Source: Deltaproteobacteria bacterium
Lineage (GTDB): Bacteria; Desulfobacterota; Desulfuromonadia; Geobacterales; Pseudopelobacteraceae
Assembly (NCBI GenBank): GCA_030654645.1
Contig: JAURXC010000007.1
Coordinates: 1-29,566, forward strand
DNA length: 29,566 bases
Reading direction: 5' to 3'
How positions within the stretch are numbered: the first letter of the stretch is position 1; each line of letters begins with the position of its first letter. The notes under the pieces were generated by a model, which was not told the DNA's origin, searched no databases, and saw nothing but the letters and a program-made list of their open reading frames with translations. Both the position numbers and the translations under genes were made by a program. Below are positions 1-8,386 of the stretch, in pieces.

Positions 1-74
1 AACTGCAACAGATTGTCTACGAACAGCCCGAAAAAACCGTCAATATCTCCGCGAACAAACCAGCCAGGTTTCAT
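1..74 (-). CDS. NCS2-family purine permease, N-terminal fragment (gene continues past the window edge)
   Basis: Only the first 24 complete codons are in the window, read leftward from an ATG at 72-74. The peptide begins MKPGWFVRGDID and continues with GFFGLFVDNLLQ. This resembles the N terminus of NCS2/AzgA-type xanthine-uracil or purine permeases, where a short cytoplasmic start leads into the first membrane segment. An AAGGAAA ribosome binding site lies about 11 bases upstream. The gene starts 17 bases after the end of the adenine deaminase gene on the same strand, so the two are probably co-transcribed as a purine uptake and salvage pair. The family call rests on a short stretch recognised from memory, and substrate specificity cannot be judged. 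Confidence 0.7.
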   Translation of the reverse strand, partial: MKPGWFVRGDIDGFFGLFVDNLLQ

Positions 75-91
75 ATGGTAAGTTTCCTTGC

Positions 92-1153
92 TTATTGTTT
101 ATATTTTGTCGTCATACGATAATTCGTAAAGAATTCATCCAGCTTTCTGATCCATCCAGCCTTGATGCTTTCATCGACAAAACTGGCCTGAAAACTGGTG
201 CGCGCCAGTTGATAGGCCTCTTTCGCCCCTAGCTCCGGCAGCGCCGCGAATGTAGCGGTGTAATTACTGTTCAGGTATCCGCCGAAATAGGCCGGATCAT
301 CTGAATTGACGGTTGCGGCAATACCGGCAGCCAGCAGCCTGGCGATATTGTGATCGGAAAGGTGCGGAAAAACCCGGAGTTTTACGTTGGACAGGGGACA
401 TACGGTCAGTGGTATCTGTTGCCGCACCAATCTTGCGACAAGTTGCGGATCATCCAGGCAGTGCACGCCATGGTCGATTCTTTCCGCTTTCAGCAGGTCA
501 AGGGCATGGCTGATGTATTCGGCTGAACCCTCTTCTCCGGCATGGGCCACCAACCTCAGTCCCAGCTCCCGGCAGCGTGCAAATACCCTGGTGAATTTCT
601 CCGGCGGATTCCCGCGTTCGCTGCTGTCAAGACCGACTCCGATGAACCTGTCGCGGAACGGCAGCGCCTCTTCCAACACCGCGAAAGCGTCTTCTTCACT
701 CAGGTGGCGCAGGAAACAGAGTATCAGCGAGGCGTTCACTCCCAACTCTTCCCGGCCGCGTCGGATTGCCCGGTCAAGTCCGCTGATTAGCGTTTCAAAC
801 GGAATCCCCCTGGCCGTATGTGTCTGCGGATCGAAAAAAATCTCCGCATGAACCACATTGTCGGCCTTGGCGCGATCCAGGTAAGCCCAGGTCATATCGA
901 AGAAATCCTCTTCTTTTTGCAGTACGCCGGCTCCGGCATAGTAAATGTCCAGAAAGCTCTGCAGATCCGTAAATGCATAGGCCGCGCGCAGTTCTTCCAT
1001 GGTTGGGTAGGGGAGGATGACCCGGTTCCGTTTTGCCAGTGCAAAGATCAGTTCCGGTTCCAGTGAGCCTTCGATGTGGATATGCAGTTCTGCCTTCGGC
1101 ATCCGGCAGAGGAGGGCATGCAGCTCTTCGTGTGGAATGCGGTCGAGATTCAT
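92..1153 (-). CDS. Adenine deaminase (adenosine deaminase-fold family)
   Basis: A 353-residue amidohydrolase that should convert adenine to hypoxanthine and ammonia in the cytoplasm for purine salvage. Visible motifs: the metal-binding HxH (H24, H26 in ELHIHIEGS), HAGEE around 203-207 with the catalytic glutamate, DHG with H227, and NSDDP with D284/D285. These make up the Zn site of the adenosine deaminase superfamily. Long stretches such as YYAGAGVL, FFDPQTHT, ALPFRD and GVGLDSSE match my memory of the Pseudomonas adenine deaminase subgroup better than true adenosine deaminases, so I call adenine as substrate. An in-frame GTG/ATG-type start 23 codons upstream is possible, but the ATG at 1153 sits directly before the family's conserved N terminus and has a GGGGGT motif nearby. 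The purine permease gene follows at once. Adenosine remains the alternative substrate. Confidence 0.85.
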   Translation of the reverse strand: MNLDRIPHEELHALLCRMPKAELHIHIEGSLEPELIFALAKRNRVILPYPTMEELRAAYAFTDLQSFLDIYYAGAGVLQKEEDFFDMTWAYLDRAKADNVVHAEIFFDPQTHTARGIPFETLISGLDRAIRRGREELGVNASLILCFLRHLSEEDAFAVLEEALPFRDRFIGVGLDSSERGNPPEKFTRVFARCRELGLRLVAHAGEEGSAEYISHALDLLKAERIDHGVHCLDDPQLVARLVRQQIPLTVCPLSNVKLRVFPHLSDHNIARLLAAGIAATVNSDDPAYFGGYLNSNYTATFAALPELGAKEAYQLARTSFQASFVDESIKAGWIRKLDEFFTNYRMTTKYKQ

Positions 1154-1225
1154 GGTGTCGTTACCCCCGATACGTTTGTAATCGTGACAAATGCTTACCA
1201 AAGGTAAATCAGCGGGTCGCAATTG

Positions 1226-1254
1226 AAAAAACGGGAAGTGACTTTAGTCCTCCC
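1226..1254 (-). terminator. Probable Rho-independent terminator after pfkA
   Basis: Read on the minus strand just past the pfkA stop, a GGGAG/TTCCC arm (closing with a G-U pair), a two-base bulge and a GAC/GTC inner stem close a TAAA loop, followed by G and six T residues (plus-strand A run at 1226-1231). It lies between pfkA and the deaminase start and would separate those transcripts. Confidence 0.5.
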
Positions 1255-1260
1255 CTACCG

Positions 1261-2370
1261 TCAATCGCCAAAACAGGTATGCACACTGCGGGCACTCTCG
1301 ATCCAGTCGTGATCCAACGGCACTGTCTTGCGTTTGCCGACGACGTCCTTGAGCGGCACCGGTTTGACACCATCACCCCGTGCAGCCACCATAACTCCGA
1401 ATTTGCCGTTATTGATCAGATCAGCACAGGCTGTACCAAGGCGTGTGGCCAGCAGGCGATCTCCGGCCGAAGGGGTTCCTCCGCGCTGCAGGTAACCCAG
1501 AATCGTGAGGCGTGATTCCAGGCCGGTCAGCTCCTCCAGCTGTTGCGCCAGTTGCAGGCTGTTGCCAGGCCTGCAGTCTGCAATTCTTTCCTGGGCCGGC
1601 TCTTTCTGCTCTTTCTTCTTGCTGCCCTTGTTCTTGTCAATTTCAGCCAGTTTGAAGGCCACTTCCCGGGAAATTGCCCCTTCGGCCATTGCCACGATGC
1701 TGAAACCCTGGCCGTTATGGCTGCGGCGCATGATTGCGGCGGCAACTTTTTTCACATCATAAGGAATTTCCGGAATTAAAATGACATCGGCACCGCCGGC
1801 GATGCCGGCCCCCAATGCCAGCCAGCCGGCCTTGTTCCCCATAAGCTCCAGGACGAGGATGCGATGATGGCTATGGGCCGTGCTGTGTAACCGGTCGACC
1901 GCTTCCGTTGCAATTCCGAGAGCCGTATCGTACCCAAAGGATACATCGGTCATGATCACGTCATTGTCGATCGTCTTAGGCAGAGTGATCACGTTCAAGC
2001 CCTGCTTCATCAGATGATAGGCGTTTTTTTGTGTACCGCCACCGCCAAGGCATACTAACGCGTCCAGGTGGTGTTTGCGGTAATTGTCGACAATCACCTC
2101 GGTCATATCTTTTAACTTGCCGGCAACGGGCATGGCATAGGGTTTGTCACGGCTCGTGCCGAGAATAGTACCTCCCAGCGTGAGAATGCCCGAGAGCGCC
2201 GCTGAATCCAGCCGTTGTGTCCGGTTTTCCATCATACCGCGAAATCCGTCACGGAACCCGATCACCTTCATGTCGTATCGCCCCAGAAGCGCCTTGCCGA
2301 CACCCCGGATAGCCGCGTTCAGTCCCGGGCTGTCACCACCGGAGGTTAATATGCCAATCATTTTGCTCAC
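1261..2370 (-). CDS. pfkA: 6-phosphofructokinase (PfkA family, probably mixed-substrate clade)
   Basis: 369 residues; phosphorylates fructose 6-phosphate to fructose 1,6-bisphosphate in glycolysis, with ATP or pyrophosphate as donor. The N terminus carries the nucleotide-binding GGDSPGLNAAIRG (about 11-23), and the catalytic PKTIDND lies at 131-137. Substrate-binding MGNKAGW and the C-terminal LGYLQRGGTPS are also present. The motif usually written GGDG(S/T), where the Asp binds Mg, reads GGGGTQ at 109-113 here. A Lys/Glu-rich insert (KNKGSKKKEQKEP) sits around residues 246-260. The GTG at 2370 is preferred over the ATG three codons inside because AAAGGA lies about 10 bases before the GTG. 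The gene is 62 bases downstream of the diguanylate cyclase gene on the same strand and is followed by a terminator. Whether ATP or PPi is the donor cannot be settled from sequence. Confidence 0.88.
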   Translation of the reverse strand: MSKMIGILTSGGDSPGLNAAIRGVGKALLGRYDMKVIGFRDGFRGMMENRTQRLDSAALSGILTLGGTILGTSRDKPYAMPVAGKLKDMTEVIVDNYRKHHLDALVCLGGGGTQKNAYHLMKQGLNVITLPKTIDNDVIMTDVSFGYDTALGIATEAVDRLHSTAHSHHRILVLELMGNKAGWLALGAGIAGGADVILIPEIPYDVKKVAAAIMRRSHNGQGFSIVAMAEGAISREVAFKLAEIDKNKGSKKKEQKEPAQERIADCRPGNSLQLAQQLEELTGLESRLTILGYLQRGGTPSAGDRLLATRLGTACADLINNGKFGVMVAARGDGVKPVPLKDVVGKRKTVPLDHDWIESARSVHTCFGD

Positions 2371-2432
2371 GGTTTGTTGTCCTTTCTGTTGGCAGCCCTA
2401 TCAATGGCTCGCACAGTATCCATCACTATTGT

Positions 2433-4250
2433 TCAACTGATCTGCGCCGGATTCGAGTCGCCCTGTTTCCGGCGGATTTTGTAGTAGTACATCCGGGAAT
2501 CCGCCAGCTTTAATGCGCTATTGAGCTGTTCGCTGCTATCGGCCGTGGCCGAACCCAATGAAATGCTCAAGGCATGGCCGTTTTGCTCCCGATTGGTTTC
2601 GGACTGGAATACAAGTACACGTTTGATCGCCTCCTTGACCGAGGCCTCGTCTGCATTTTGCAGTATGACCGCAAATTCGTCTCCGCCAATGCGGGCCACA
2701 ACGTCTTCACCACGAAAGGAATTCTTAAGCGCCAGTGCAGCCCGTTTGATGATCTGGTCTCCCTCCGCATGGCCGAAGTTGTCGTTGATGTTCTTTAAGC
2801 CATCAACATCGGCGACGACTATACCGAGCGGGTACTGACGGCTGTTTGCCATCCGCACTATTTCGGCATCGAAATAGGCGCGATTGAAGAGTCCGGTAAG
2901 TGCGTCATGGGTACTCAGGTAGTTAAGCTCTTCCTCCTGCCTCTTCTTCTCGGTGATGTTGCCGGCAACGCCCGACACCCGTAACGGTGTGCCGTGCTCG
3001 TCCCTGAACACCACTTTTCCCCGGTAGTGAAACCAGTTGTACCCTCCCTTGGCGCAAGCCATGCGGAATTCGGTATCAAAGGCGGAGGTGGTCGTGGACA
3101 GCTGGTCATACACGACACTGCGCACACGCGGTTTGTCATCGGTATGTACAAGATTCATCAGCGCGGAAATGGTGGTTACGGCTTCACCGGTCTCGCAGCC
3201 GATCATCTCGGCAAAACGGGGGCTCATGTTGACAATTCCGGTGTCGATGTCCCAATCCCAATAACCGTCGTTGCTTCCTTCAAGTACCAGTTTCAGGCGC
3301 GCCTCGCTCTCCTGCAGCGCCATTTCGGCCAAGCGGCGTTTTTCCTCGCGATGATAATTCTTGATGGCGAAGCTCACGTTATCGACCATTTCCTGGAATA
3401 GATCGATGATCTCACTGTCAAAGAACCCCTTTTTGTCGGCATAGACCTTCAGCACGCCCACGCTCTCGCCCTTGAACTTGATCGGGAACGCCGCCGAAGA
3501 GTTGATGCCGTATTCCGTGGCGGCGGCCCGCCATGGAACGGTCGTCGGGTCGCCGTGGAAATCATTGCAAACGTACGGCACTCCCTCGCGGATCGCTATT
3601 CCGGTGGGGCCGCGTCCCTCTTCACGATCGATATTCGAGGACACGGTGAGCGAATCCAGATAACTGGCGGCCCTGCCGCAGCTGGCAACCGGAGTGACGC
3701 TGCCGGTTTCCGGGTCGATCGTGCCGATCACGGCCAGGGACAGTTTGCCGTATTCCACCGCGATCTGGCAGATTTCCCGGAACAGGTAATCCCTGTGCCC
3801 GCTGTGCAGAATGGCCTTGTTCGTGCGGCTCAGGGCATCGTAGAGGTTTTTCAGCTTGGTGATCTTCTCTTCAGCTTCCTTGCGTGCGGTTGCATTACGA
3901 ACAACCTCCACCGCTGCCACGATCGTGCCGCTCTTGTCACGGATCGGCGAAGCGCAGTTTTCAAAGACAAAGGTCTTGTCGGCGATGTTGACAATCCGTT
4001 CCACGGTGTGGACTTCACCGCTGGAAAAGCAGGTTGCAACCGGACACTCGAGGCAAATCGCGCTTGACTTGTTATAGGCTTCGTAGCAAATCTTGCCGAC
4101 ACAATCGCCGAAAATATTCTGCATCACCTGGTTCTGGTAAATTATCCTGAAATCCTTGTCGTGAACCGTTATGCCATCGCCGACTGCGGCAATGATCGCA
4201 TCGCTACCGGATGCGGGCGGGTTGTTGAGAACTGCTTCTTCTATTGGCAT
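2433..4250 (-). CDS. PAS-GAF-PAS-GGDEF diguanylate cyclase
   Basis: A 605-residue signalling protein without evident membrane segments, expected to make cyclic di-GMP from two GTP in response to ligands or redox state. Order: PAS (about 18-122) ending in RNATARKEAEEK; GAF (about 135-300); second PAS (about 318-432) ending in GNITEKKRQEEE; GGDEF domain (about 440-595). The active site is an intact GGDEF at 522-526, with a product-inhibition I-site RGED at 513-516, exactly five residues upstream, so it should be catalytically active and feedback controlled. The first PAS domain has a Cys group (C50, C55, C66, C69, C74, C99) including CLECP, which may bind a metal or sense redox. The ATG at 4250 has a GAAGGGG site about 5 bases away. 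pfkA follows 62 bases downstream and may be co-transcribed. Confidence 0.93.
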   Translation of the reverse strand: MPIEEAVLNNPPASGSDAIIAAVGDGITVHDKDFRIIYQNQVMQNIFGDCVGKICYEAYNKSSAICLECPVATCFSSGEVHTVERIVNIADKTFVFENCASPIRDKSGTIVAAVEVVRNATARKEAEEKITKLKNLYDALSRTNKAILHSGHRDYLFREICQIAVEYGKLSLAVIGTIDPETGSVTPVASCGRAASYLDSLTVSSNIDREEGRGPTGIAIREGVPYVCNDFHGDPTTVPWRAAATEYGINSSAAFPIKFKGESVGVLKVYADKKGFFDSEIIDLFQEMVDNVSFAIKNYHREEKRRLAEMALQESEARLKLVLEGSNDGYWDWDIDTGIVNMSPRFAEMIGCETGEAVTTISALMNLVHTDDKPRVRSVVYDQLSTTTSAFDTEFRMACAKGGYNWFHYRGKVVFRDEHGTPLRVSGVAGNITEKKRQEEELNYLSTHDALTGLFNRAYFDAEIVRMANSRQYPLGIVVADVDGLKNINDNFGHAEGDQIIKRAALALKNSFRGEDVVARIGGDEFAVILQNADEASVKEAIKRVLVFQSETNREQNGHALSISLGSATADSSEQLNSALKLADSRMYYYKIRRKQGDSNPAQIS

Positions 4251-4401
4251 CAGTGCCCCTTCGCTGATTGATTGTGGAGAAATGTGCAGTTAGTGCTGCC
4301 GGCTTGCTTTGGCCAAGCTGTTTAAACATAAAAGGATAAACCAACTACAGACCGAAGGCAAGGGCGAGTTTGCGGGGGAGGGGGCTTGGATAAGTATGTA
4401 A

Positions 4402-6693
4402 TCACGCCGGGAATTTTCGGGCCAGGTCGTTATCGATCACGTAGACGCAGACTTCCCTGGCACTCTGCTTGGTGTAGTGGAATTTTGTGCCGCAGAGGTT
4501 GTTGATCAGGAACGCAACGTCATCGCGGATGCGTTTGTCGTAGGTCTTGAAGGCGTCGGTGTCGTAATCCTTGATCGCGCGGCGGAAGTTGGGGTTGTCC
4601 AGAAACGGATCGAGCACCTTTTCCTTCAGATTATGCACGTAACGCTCGTGCAGTGTCCGGTAAAGACTGGTATCCCTGGGGTTTAGCCCTTCGGCCAGAA
4701 TCTCCTGGGTAAGAGTTTTGCCGGCATATTCCTTCTGGGTTTCCCGCCGGAACTGAAGCCGCGCGGAATCCTCCACGGCGGAGCCGATCAGCCGTTTTTC
4801 GGTGCCGCGGAGCAGTTCTTCGCTGATTTCCAGCTTGTCGCCGGTATAGCGGCAAATCGCCACCGAACCCATCTCGAAGCTTACCGCAAACATGTAGTTG
4901 AGCAGATCCCGGGCAATCTGCTCCTCGTTGTAGTAGTAAAGCGACTCCTTAACCTCCTGAAGCACGGTGTAGTTGTAGTTCCGCAGCAGCGAGTTCAAAA
5001 ATCCGTCCGGCAGCATCTCGTACAGGTCCCGGCGCCATTTGGTGAAAAAGGAGGTCAGGGCGGACATGGAAATCAGTTCGTCCTTGCGGGCATAGGCCGA
5101 ATAAAACTCGTTGAAGATCTTGATCGAATCGCGCCCTGAAAATCCGGTAACACCTTCCACTTCCGATTCGTCGATGATCCTTCTCCGGCGCTTGGCGGTC
5201 AGGCGTTTGCGGTCCTCATCCGAAATCCAGGTCGGGATATAGCCGGTGTATATTTCCATCTTGAGGATCTGCAGGTTTTCGTCACAGTACTGCCCGTATC
5301 TCATCGGATCGCCGATCCATTCCAGGAGCGCCTCGGATGTGACTTTCATGCGGGTCGAGATAATGGTGCGGGCGAAGTTGTGCAGCACGCGCGGGATAAA
5401 GCTTTCGTCGATATGCTTGCCGAAGATGTTGCGGTAGATTTCCACCTCGGTGTTCAGGTCCATCACGTAGGGGATATTGATGTACTCGATCCGGTCACTG
5501 AAGGATTGGAATCCTTCGATGGTCTTCTCGTCTTCCGGGTTCATCAGTGCTATGAAAAGCGACCTGACGTTTTCCTCCACTTCCTCGACCTTGTGAATCA
5601 CCTCGCTGATGATGTTGTGCAGTTCCAGAAGCCGTTCGGCGTTGTGGGATTTAACGTCCATCAGCGCATAGATGCCGTTGTTGGTCTTGGCAAAGTTGGA
5701 GTAGAGGTATTTGACCGCGTCGCTGTCTCCCAATAAAGTGTCTATTTTTCGCTGCAGTTGCTCATTGGTCTTGATGTTCAGCTTCATGGGTTTATCGCCC
5801 GGGTTGAAAACCGTGATCCCTTCCCCCAGGCGGCGATTGAAGCGATAGGGGCGCGCATGGATCATCTTGTAGATATCCATCGAACTGGGCAGCCGCCGGA
5901 CCAGCGCTTCGTAGATCGAGCTGCAGATGGTGCAGGGGCTTTCACTGAAAACCCATTCGTACTCCTTGTTGGTGAACAGCTTCCACTTGAACTCGTCATT
6001 GGTAAACAGGTCGTCAAAGAACAGGCGCCGGTCGCGTTTGGGGATCAGTAGCAGCGGATTGTCGTGGGAGGGGCAGGCGATCTCCACATAGTCGCCGCTG
6101 CGGTGCAGGGAACTCTTCATGTCGGCCAGTTCGGCCTGCCCAAGTTCGTATTCGTCCAGCAGGTTGGAGAGCCGGTCTACAAAAGAGGACAGCTGGGTTT
6201 CATTGATCTGCGCCAGTACCCGCCGGTCGAGCCGCCAGACGATCTCGTAGCGCTTGCCGGCGTCACTGTTGGCGTATTCCTCGAACTTCAGCAGCAGGTT
6301 GTTGAGAAAGGTGCTTTTGCCGGATCCCGGGGGGCCTTCGAAGATATAGATCTTGTTCTGGCGGGCGCTCCCTTTCATCGCATCCACATGGTTGATCAGG
6401 CGGTTGGCAAAGAGCCGGTCGGCAAAGAAGGGGCGGTCGGTGTTCTTTACGAACAGGTTGCGGCAGTCGTAGGAGACGTAGTTGATCGATTCCGGGTCAT
6501 CGGGATATTCGTCGCGTCCCTCGCCGACGTAGGTCCTGATCATGTCGTGAAAGCTTTGAAACACGTTGCGGATGTGCGCTGCGGGTTTAAGAGCCAGTAT
6601 CTTCAGGAAGTCGTCGAAAGGTATGGTCTGGTTGTGTTCCCGTTCGCTGATTTTGCGGTTGAGGTGTTTTATTGCTCTATCCACGTTCGACAT
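4402..6693 (-). CDS. Second, divergent PrkA-type AAA+ protein/serine kinase
   Basis: 763 residues, longer than the usual 640-690 of PrkA. It has a P-loop GPPGSGKS at 120-127, preceded by a PrkA-like N terminus (FQSFHDMIRTYVGEG). A region around NGIYALMDVKSHN occupies the place of the Walker B/'GGGIHFSDE' segment of the other PrkA in this operon, but with a less acidic motif. The sequence SLFIALMNPED probably corresponds to the sensor I strand. Two CxxC-like pairs or Cys-rich patches occur, such as CTICSSIYEAL. PrkA proteins combine an AAA+ fold with a C-terminal kinase-like region, and both kinase and ATP-dependent protease activities have been reported. Here it is the last gene of prkA-yeaH-spoVR-prkA2, starting 9 bases after the spoVR stop. 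It is clearly related to the first PrkA but far diverged, so it probably has a distinct partner or role. Confidence 0.8.
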   Translation of the reverse strand: MSNVDRAIKHLNRKISEREHNQTIPFDDFLKILALKPAAHIRNVFQSFHDMIRTYVGEGRDEYPDDPESINYVSYDCRNLFVKNTDRPFFADRLFANRLINHVDAMKGSARQNKIYIFEGPPGSGKSTFLNNLLLKFEEYANSDAGKRYEIVWRLDRRVLAQINETQLSSFVDRLSNLLDEYELGQAELADMKSSLHRSGDYVEIACPSHDNPLLLIPKRDRRLFFDDLFTNDEFKWKLFTNKEYEWVFSESPCTICSSIYEALVRRLPSSMDIYKMIHARPYRFNRRLGEGITVFNPGDKPMKLNIKTNEQLQRKIDTLLGDSDAVKYLYSNFAKTNNGIYALMDVKSHNAERLLELHNIISEVIHKVEEVEENVRSLFIALMNPEDEKTIEGFQSFSDRIEYINIPYVMDLNTEVEIYRNIFGKHIDESFIPRVLHNFARTIISTRMKVTSEALLEWIGDPMRYGQYCDENLQILKMEIYTGYIPTWISDEDRKRLTAKRRRRIIDESEVEGVTGFSGRDSIKIFNEFYSAYARKDELISMSALTSFFTKWRRDLYEMLPDGFLNSLLRNYNYTVLQEVKESLYYYNEEQIARDLLNYMFAVSFEMGSVAICRYTGDKLEISEELLRGTEKRLIGSAVEDSARLQFRRETQKEYAGKTLTQEILAEGLNPRDTSLYRTLHERYVHNLKEKVLDPFLDNPNFRRAIKDYDTDAFKTYDKRIRDDVAFLINNLCGTKFHYTKQSAREVCVYVIDNDLARKFPA

Positions 6694-6702
6694 ATATCAC
6701 CG

Positions 6703-8331
6703 TTAGAGTTCTTTTTTGGTCAGTACCCTGCCGTTCATTGAATATAAAACCCGTTGCCAGGCGATCTCGCCTTCCGGCGGTTGATCCGTTTTTGCTGCCG
6801 TGGCCGGAGTCGGGATGATCTGGGCTTCGCTGGTCTCCAGGTGCACCGGACCGCCCCACAGGTATTCTATCCCGACCATCGTGTTGGCTATATATTCCTG
6901 GACCAGCTGTTTTCCCTCGAATTTATGGGTCAGGTAGAGGCTGCCCTCGATCCCCTTGGTCTGATCCACGCTGATGACCGGCGGATGATAGAGCGTATCC
7001 TGCACCATCTGCTTATAATCCTCGGCCTTGCGGCTCTTTACGTAGTACTGCCACACCATGCGCTGCTGGTCCAGGCGCTTGCCGGCGACGAACAGTTTGT
7101 GCCTGTCGATGAAATCCTGATCCAGATGGTTCTTCAGGAACAGATAGTCGCACAGGTTTTCACGCACCTTGAAGATGAATTCCTTGCCGGCCGAGGCGCC
7201 GCTGTCAAAGTGCTTGCGACTGTCGGAGTCGGTCATGCGCTGAAAATCGAAAGAGATTCGTCCCTTATCGGCCTGCTCCTCGATGTGCCCGAAAAGCCTC
7301 ATCCCCAGCGCGTACGGGTTCATCCCCACCCGAGGCATCGAGGTGACTCCGGCATGAACCCTGGCAAAGTCCACCTCATGCCCCCTGATACGGTCATCCT
7401 GCAGGAAGAGCGCTTCATGCCAGTAGCTGGCCCACCCCTCGTTCAGGATCTTGGTCCGGATCTGGGGCTGGAAGAATATGGACGTCTTGCGGACTATCTC
7501 CAGGATCGAACGCATCCAGATGTTTTCATCCCTGGCCAGAAATTCCGAATTATCCAGCAAAAAGTGCAGCAGGTCACGTTTTTTTGCCGGACGTATTTCA
7601 TGAACCCTGGCGAAATGCGCTTCCAGCTCGGGATAGCGAAGTTCCGCTTCGACGAAGAAGGTCTTCTCGCCCAGCTCCCCGTAGGTTCTCAGGCAGGCGT
7701 TGTAGCGATTGACTTCCTTGATGTATTCGCTGACCGAGATCTTCTTCTCCGACTGCAGGAAATGGTCGAAATAGTAGTTGAGGCGGGAAGAGCAGGCCGC
7801 TTCCGGCGGGGTGAACAGGTCCGCCAGTTCGCCATGAAAATCCACCAGGTTGTCGATACTTCTGGCAAATTCGATCACATAATCGACCCAGCGCCCCTTT
7901 TCCGCCCTGAGCCGGGCGATTACCCGCTTGTCCGACAAGGCCTGGCCGGTGAAGTCATAATCCCAGGTGTGGCGGAAGTAGAGGTTGTTCTGGAAAAAGT
8001 CGATGTGGGCCAGCACGTGGTAGAAGATCATCACGTTGAGCCAGTCAGGGTTGTTGTCATTGTAGAAGGAGATCGGCGGTCGGGTGTTGATGACCGTCTC
8101 GTAGGGATTGCTGGGATAGAGCTCGTACTTGCCCCGTTCGCGCAAAACTTCAACGTCATGAACCCAGTAGTCGTAGAGCGTGGGTATCATCACCTTGGGG
8201 GACAGTTCCAGCAGGTCCCTGTTGGTGACCACGTATTCCAGGCTCTCGTTGGTAAAGGAGAGGCCGGCTGCCCGTGCGCGTTCCTTGCATCCTTCCATGA
8301 TCCGCTTGGTATGTTGGTTGATCAGTTCCAT
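6703..8331 (-). CDS. spoVR: SpoVR family protein (YcgB-like)
   Basis: 542 residues. SpoVR was named for a Bacillus spore cortex mutant, and the family (E. coli YcgB) occurs widely in non-sporulating bacteria together with PrkA/YeaG and YeaH. Its biochemical activity is unknown. Visible family traits are YELYPSNPYETVINTRPP near residue 69, HVLAHIDFFQNN at 105-116 (a His/Asn-rich block I recognise from the family), and RVGMNPYALGMRLFGHIEE in the middle. No signal peptide or membrane segment is seen. It lies 55 bases after the DUF444 gene and 9 bases before the second prkA, so it is almost certainly in their operon. The ribosome site before ATG 8331 is weak (GATGGG). A stress, stationary-phase or starvation role is inferred from the cluster. 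Confidence 0.93.
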   Translation of the reverse strand: MELINQHTKRIMEGCKERARAAGLSFTNESLEYVVTNRDLLELSPKVMIPTLYDYWVHDVEVLRERGKYELYPSNPYETVINTRPPISFYNDNNPDWLNVMIFYHVLAHIDFFQNNLYFRHTWDYDFTGQALSDKRVIARLRAEKGRWVDYVIEFARSIDNLVDFHGELADLFTPPEAACSSRLNYYFDHFLQSEKKISVSEYIKEVNRYNACLRTYGELGEKTFFVEAELRYPELEAHFARVHEIRPAKKRDLLHFLLDNSEFLARDENIWMRSILEIVRKTSIFFQPQIRTKILNEGWASYWHEALFLQDDRIRGHEVDFARVHAGVTSMPRVGMNPYALGMRLFGHIEEQADKGRISFDFQRMTDSDSRKHFDSGASAGKEFIFKVRENLCDYLFLKNHLDQDFIDRHKLFVAGKRLDQQRMVWQYYVKSRKAEDYKQMVQDTLYHPPVISVDQTKGIEGSLYLTHKFEGKQLVQEYIANTMVGIEYLWGGPVHLETSEAQIIPTPATAAKTDQPPEGEIAWQRVLYSMNGRVLTKKEL

Positions 8332-8386
8332 GAAAAACCCATCTTTGGGGCGCTATTCCGGCGCCCGTCGCGGGGTAATCCCGCCT

